A stretch of DNA of 6,462 nucleotides from Synechococcales cyanobacterium PMM_0002 (GTDB lineage: Bacteria; Cyanobacteriota; Cyanobacteriia; Elainellales; Elainellaceae). The stretch spans positions 1-6,462 of the forward strand of contig CASBQX010000173.1 in NCBI GenBank assembly GCA_949127925.1. Reading direction: 5' to 3'. The notes below the pieces were generated by a model. It searched no databases. It saw nothing but the letters and a program-made list of their open reading frames with translations, and was not told the DNA's origin. The position numbers and the translations under genes were made by a program. Below are positions 6,160 to 6,462 of the stretch, piece by piece (within the stretch, counting starts at the first letter, position 1; each line of letters opens with the position of its first letter).

Positions 6160-6193
6160 CTCCCGCTAAACCGCAGAGCGGCTGTAGCGGGAG
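6160..6193 (-). ncRNA. Right-end hairpin, predicted 3' scaffold of the TnpB omega-RNA
   Basis: On the minus strand CTCCCGCTA (6193-6185) pairs perfectly with TAGCGGGAG (6168-6160). Inside that stem, CCGC and GCGG form a second helix with a three-base loop, separated by a small internal loop. It overlaps the last codons of tnpB, since the TAG stop lies in the 3' arm. Known TnpB systems produce an omega-RNA from the 3' end of tnpB and the adjacent element end, with the guide just outside the element. The structure is seen directly; its role as omega-RNA is inferred from the family. Confidence 0.55.
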
Positions 6194-6462
6194 CTTCCCA
6201 AGATCACTCTTGAAAGTTGCTGCATCACAGGCAGGGTATTCCCTAAGCCTCCACAGCCAGCAAGCGGTAGCCCAACCGCCCGTTTGACCCGATTCAAGAT
6301 GTTGATGCCGCTGTTCCAATCTCGGTCAATGACCAGTTTACAAGCAGGACAATTATGCACCCGATCTGCCAGCGTTTTTTCAACCCGTTCGCCACACCGC
6401 GAACATTCGATACTGGTTCCTCTGGCGTTTTCGCCCACTGCCACCTTGCCGCGTTTGACCGC
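6166..6462 (-). CDS. tnpB: TnpB, C-terminal portion (RNA-guided nuclease of IS200/IS605 family; start outside window)
   Basis: The frame is open from the right edge to a TAG at 6166-6168, giving 98 residues of the C-terminus; a full TnpB is about 350-450 residues. The visible part begins within the segment AVKRGKVAVGENARGTS. It continues with a zinc ribbon of two CxxC pairs, CSRC and CPAC (spacing about 17 residues). Then comes DRDWNSGINIL, the final RuvC motif, which contains the third catalytic aspartate. After that a roughly 40-residue tail, rich in G, L, S and R, is probably shaped by the overlapping omega-RNA. TnpB is a transposon-encoded, RNA-guided DNA endonuclease that helps keep the element in place after excision. 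No frameshift or stop is seen in this part. The internal GTG at 6444 is not the true start. Neither the catalytic D of RuvC-I nor the E of RuvC-II can be checked here. Confidence 0.92.
   Translation of the reverse strand, partial: AVKRGKVAVGENARGTSIECSRCGERVEKTLADRVHNCPACKLVIDRDWNSGINILNRVKRAVGLPLAGCGGLGNTLPVMQQLSRVILGSSRYSRSAV

Larger units (their letters stand above)
6143..6462 (-). mobile_element. IS200/IS605-type element, right-end portion (runs off the right edge)
   Basis: The element is recognised from the 3' part of tnpB and the hairpin at its end, and it is oriented leftwards. The boundary with host DNA is placed where the phosphoesterase similarity ends. From the hairpin outwards the minus strand reads GAGAATGTCACTGCTAACC, and the true end could be anywhere from 6143 to about 6158. 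Elements of this family make no target-site duplication and have no terminal inverted repeats, so the sequence alone does not fix the edge. The left end, and any tnpA (Y1 transposase), would be outside the window. There is no HIP1 octamer in this part. Confidence 0.75.

Noticed and set aside
5982..6287. Plus-strand 101-residue frame spanning the phosphoesterase start and the IS end
   Set aside because: It crosses two unrelated elements, matches no family I recognise, and competes with the clear phosphoesterase N-terminus in another frame and with tnpB on the other strand.
6122..6319. Second minus-strand frame over the IS end (65 residues)
   Set aside because: It is a shifted-frame shadow of tnpB, which has the recognisable zinc ribbon and RuvC motif.

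Overview
The window comes from a cyanobacterium. The main sign is the HIP1 octamer GCGATCGC, which occurs about 15 times in 6.46 kb (chance expectation is well below one). The protein families and the long-form thymidylyltransferase fit that origin. The genus cannot be read from the sequence. Base composition is moderate (roughly 50-55% GC by eye).

Layout, left to right. The left edge holds the first 84 codons of a minus-strand gene that looks like a Fic-family protein; the window cuts it off just before its expected inhibitory motif. Positions 376-5514 hold one compact minus-strand operon of five genes. Read in the direction of transcription they are: a two-domain glycosyltransferase/acetyltransferase, rfbC, rfbD, a long-form rfbA and rfbB. 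Every junction is an overlap or a 2-base gap (29-base overlap, 4-base ATGA overlap, 29-base overlap, 2-base gap), so the genes are very probably co-transcribed and translationally coupled. Upstream of the operon, on the same strand, is a tRNA-Cys(GCA) with a perfect TATAAT box. Next comes a roughly 300-base non-coding stretch with a near-perfect long palindrome. The right end holds the first 23 codons of a plus-strand metallophosphoesterase gene, interrupted by the right end of an IS200/IS605-type element. That element's tnpB (RNA-guided nuclease) runs leftwards from beyond the right edge and ends in a strong hairpin expected to form part of its omega-RNA.

How the genes work together. RfbA, RfbB, RfbC and RfbD are the complete four-enzyme route from glucose-1-phosphate and dTTP to dTDP-L-rhamnose. 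The first gene encodes a GT2 glycosyltransferase of the WbbL/rhamnosyltransferase type fused to a left-handed beta-helix acetyltransferase. The simplest reading is that the operon makes dTDP-rhamnose, transfers rhamnose (or another sugar) onto a surface-glycan intermediate, and O-acetylates the product. The donor and acceptor are inferred from context only.

The pathway is well known. The less ordinary items are the GT2-acetyltransferase fusion, whose serine-binding residues appear to be replaced, and the TnpB element sitting inside a phosphoesterase gene. I found no convincing evidence of a wholly new system.
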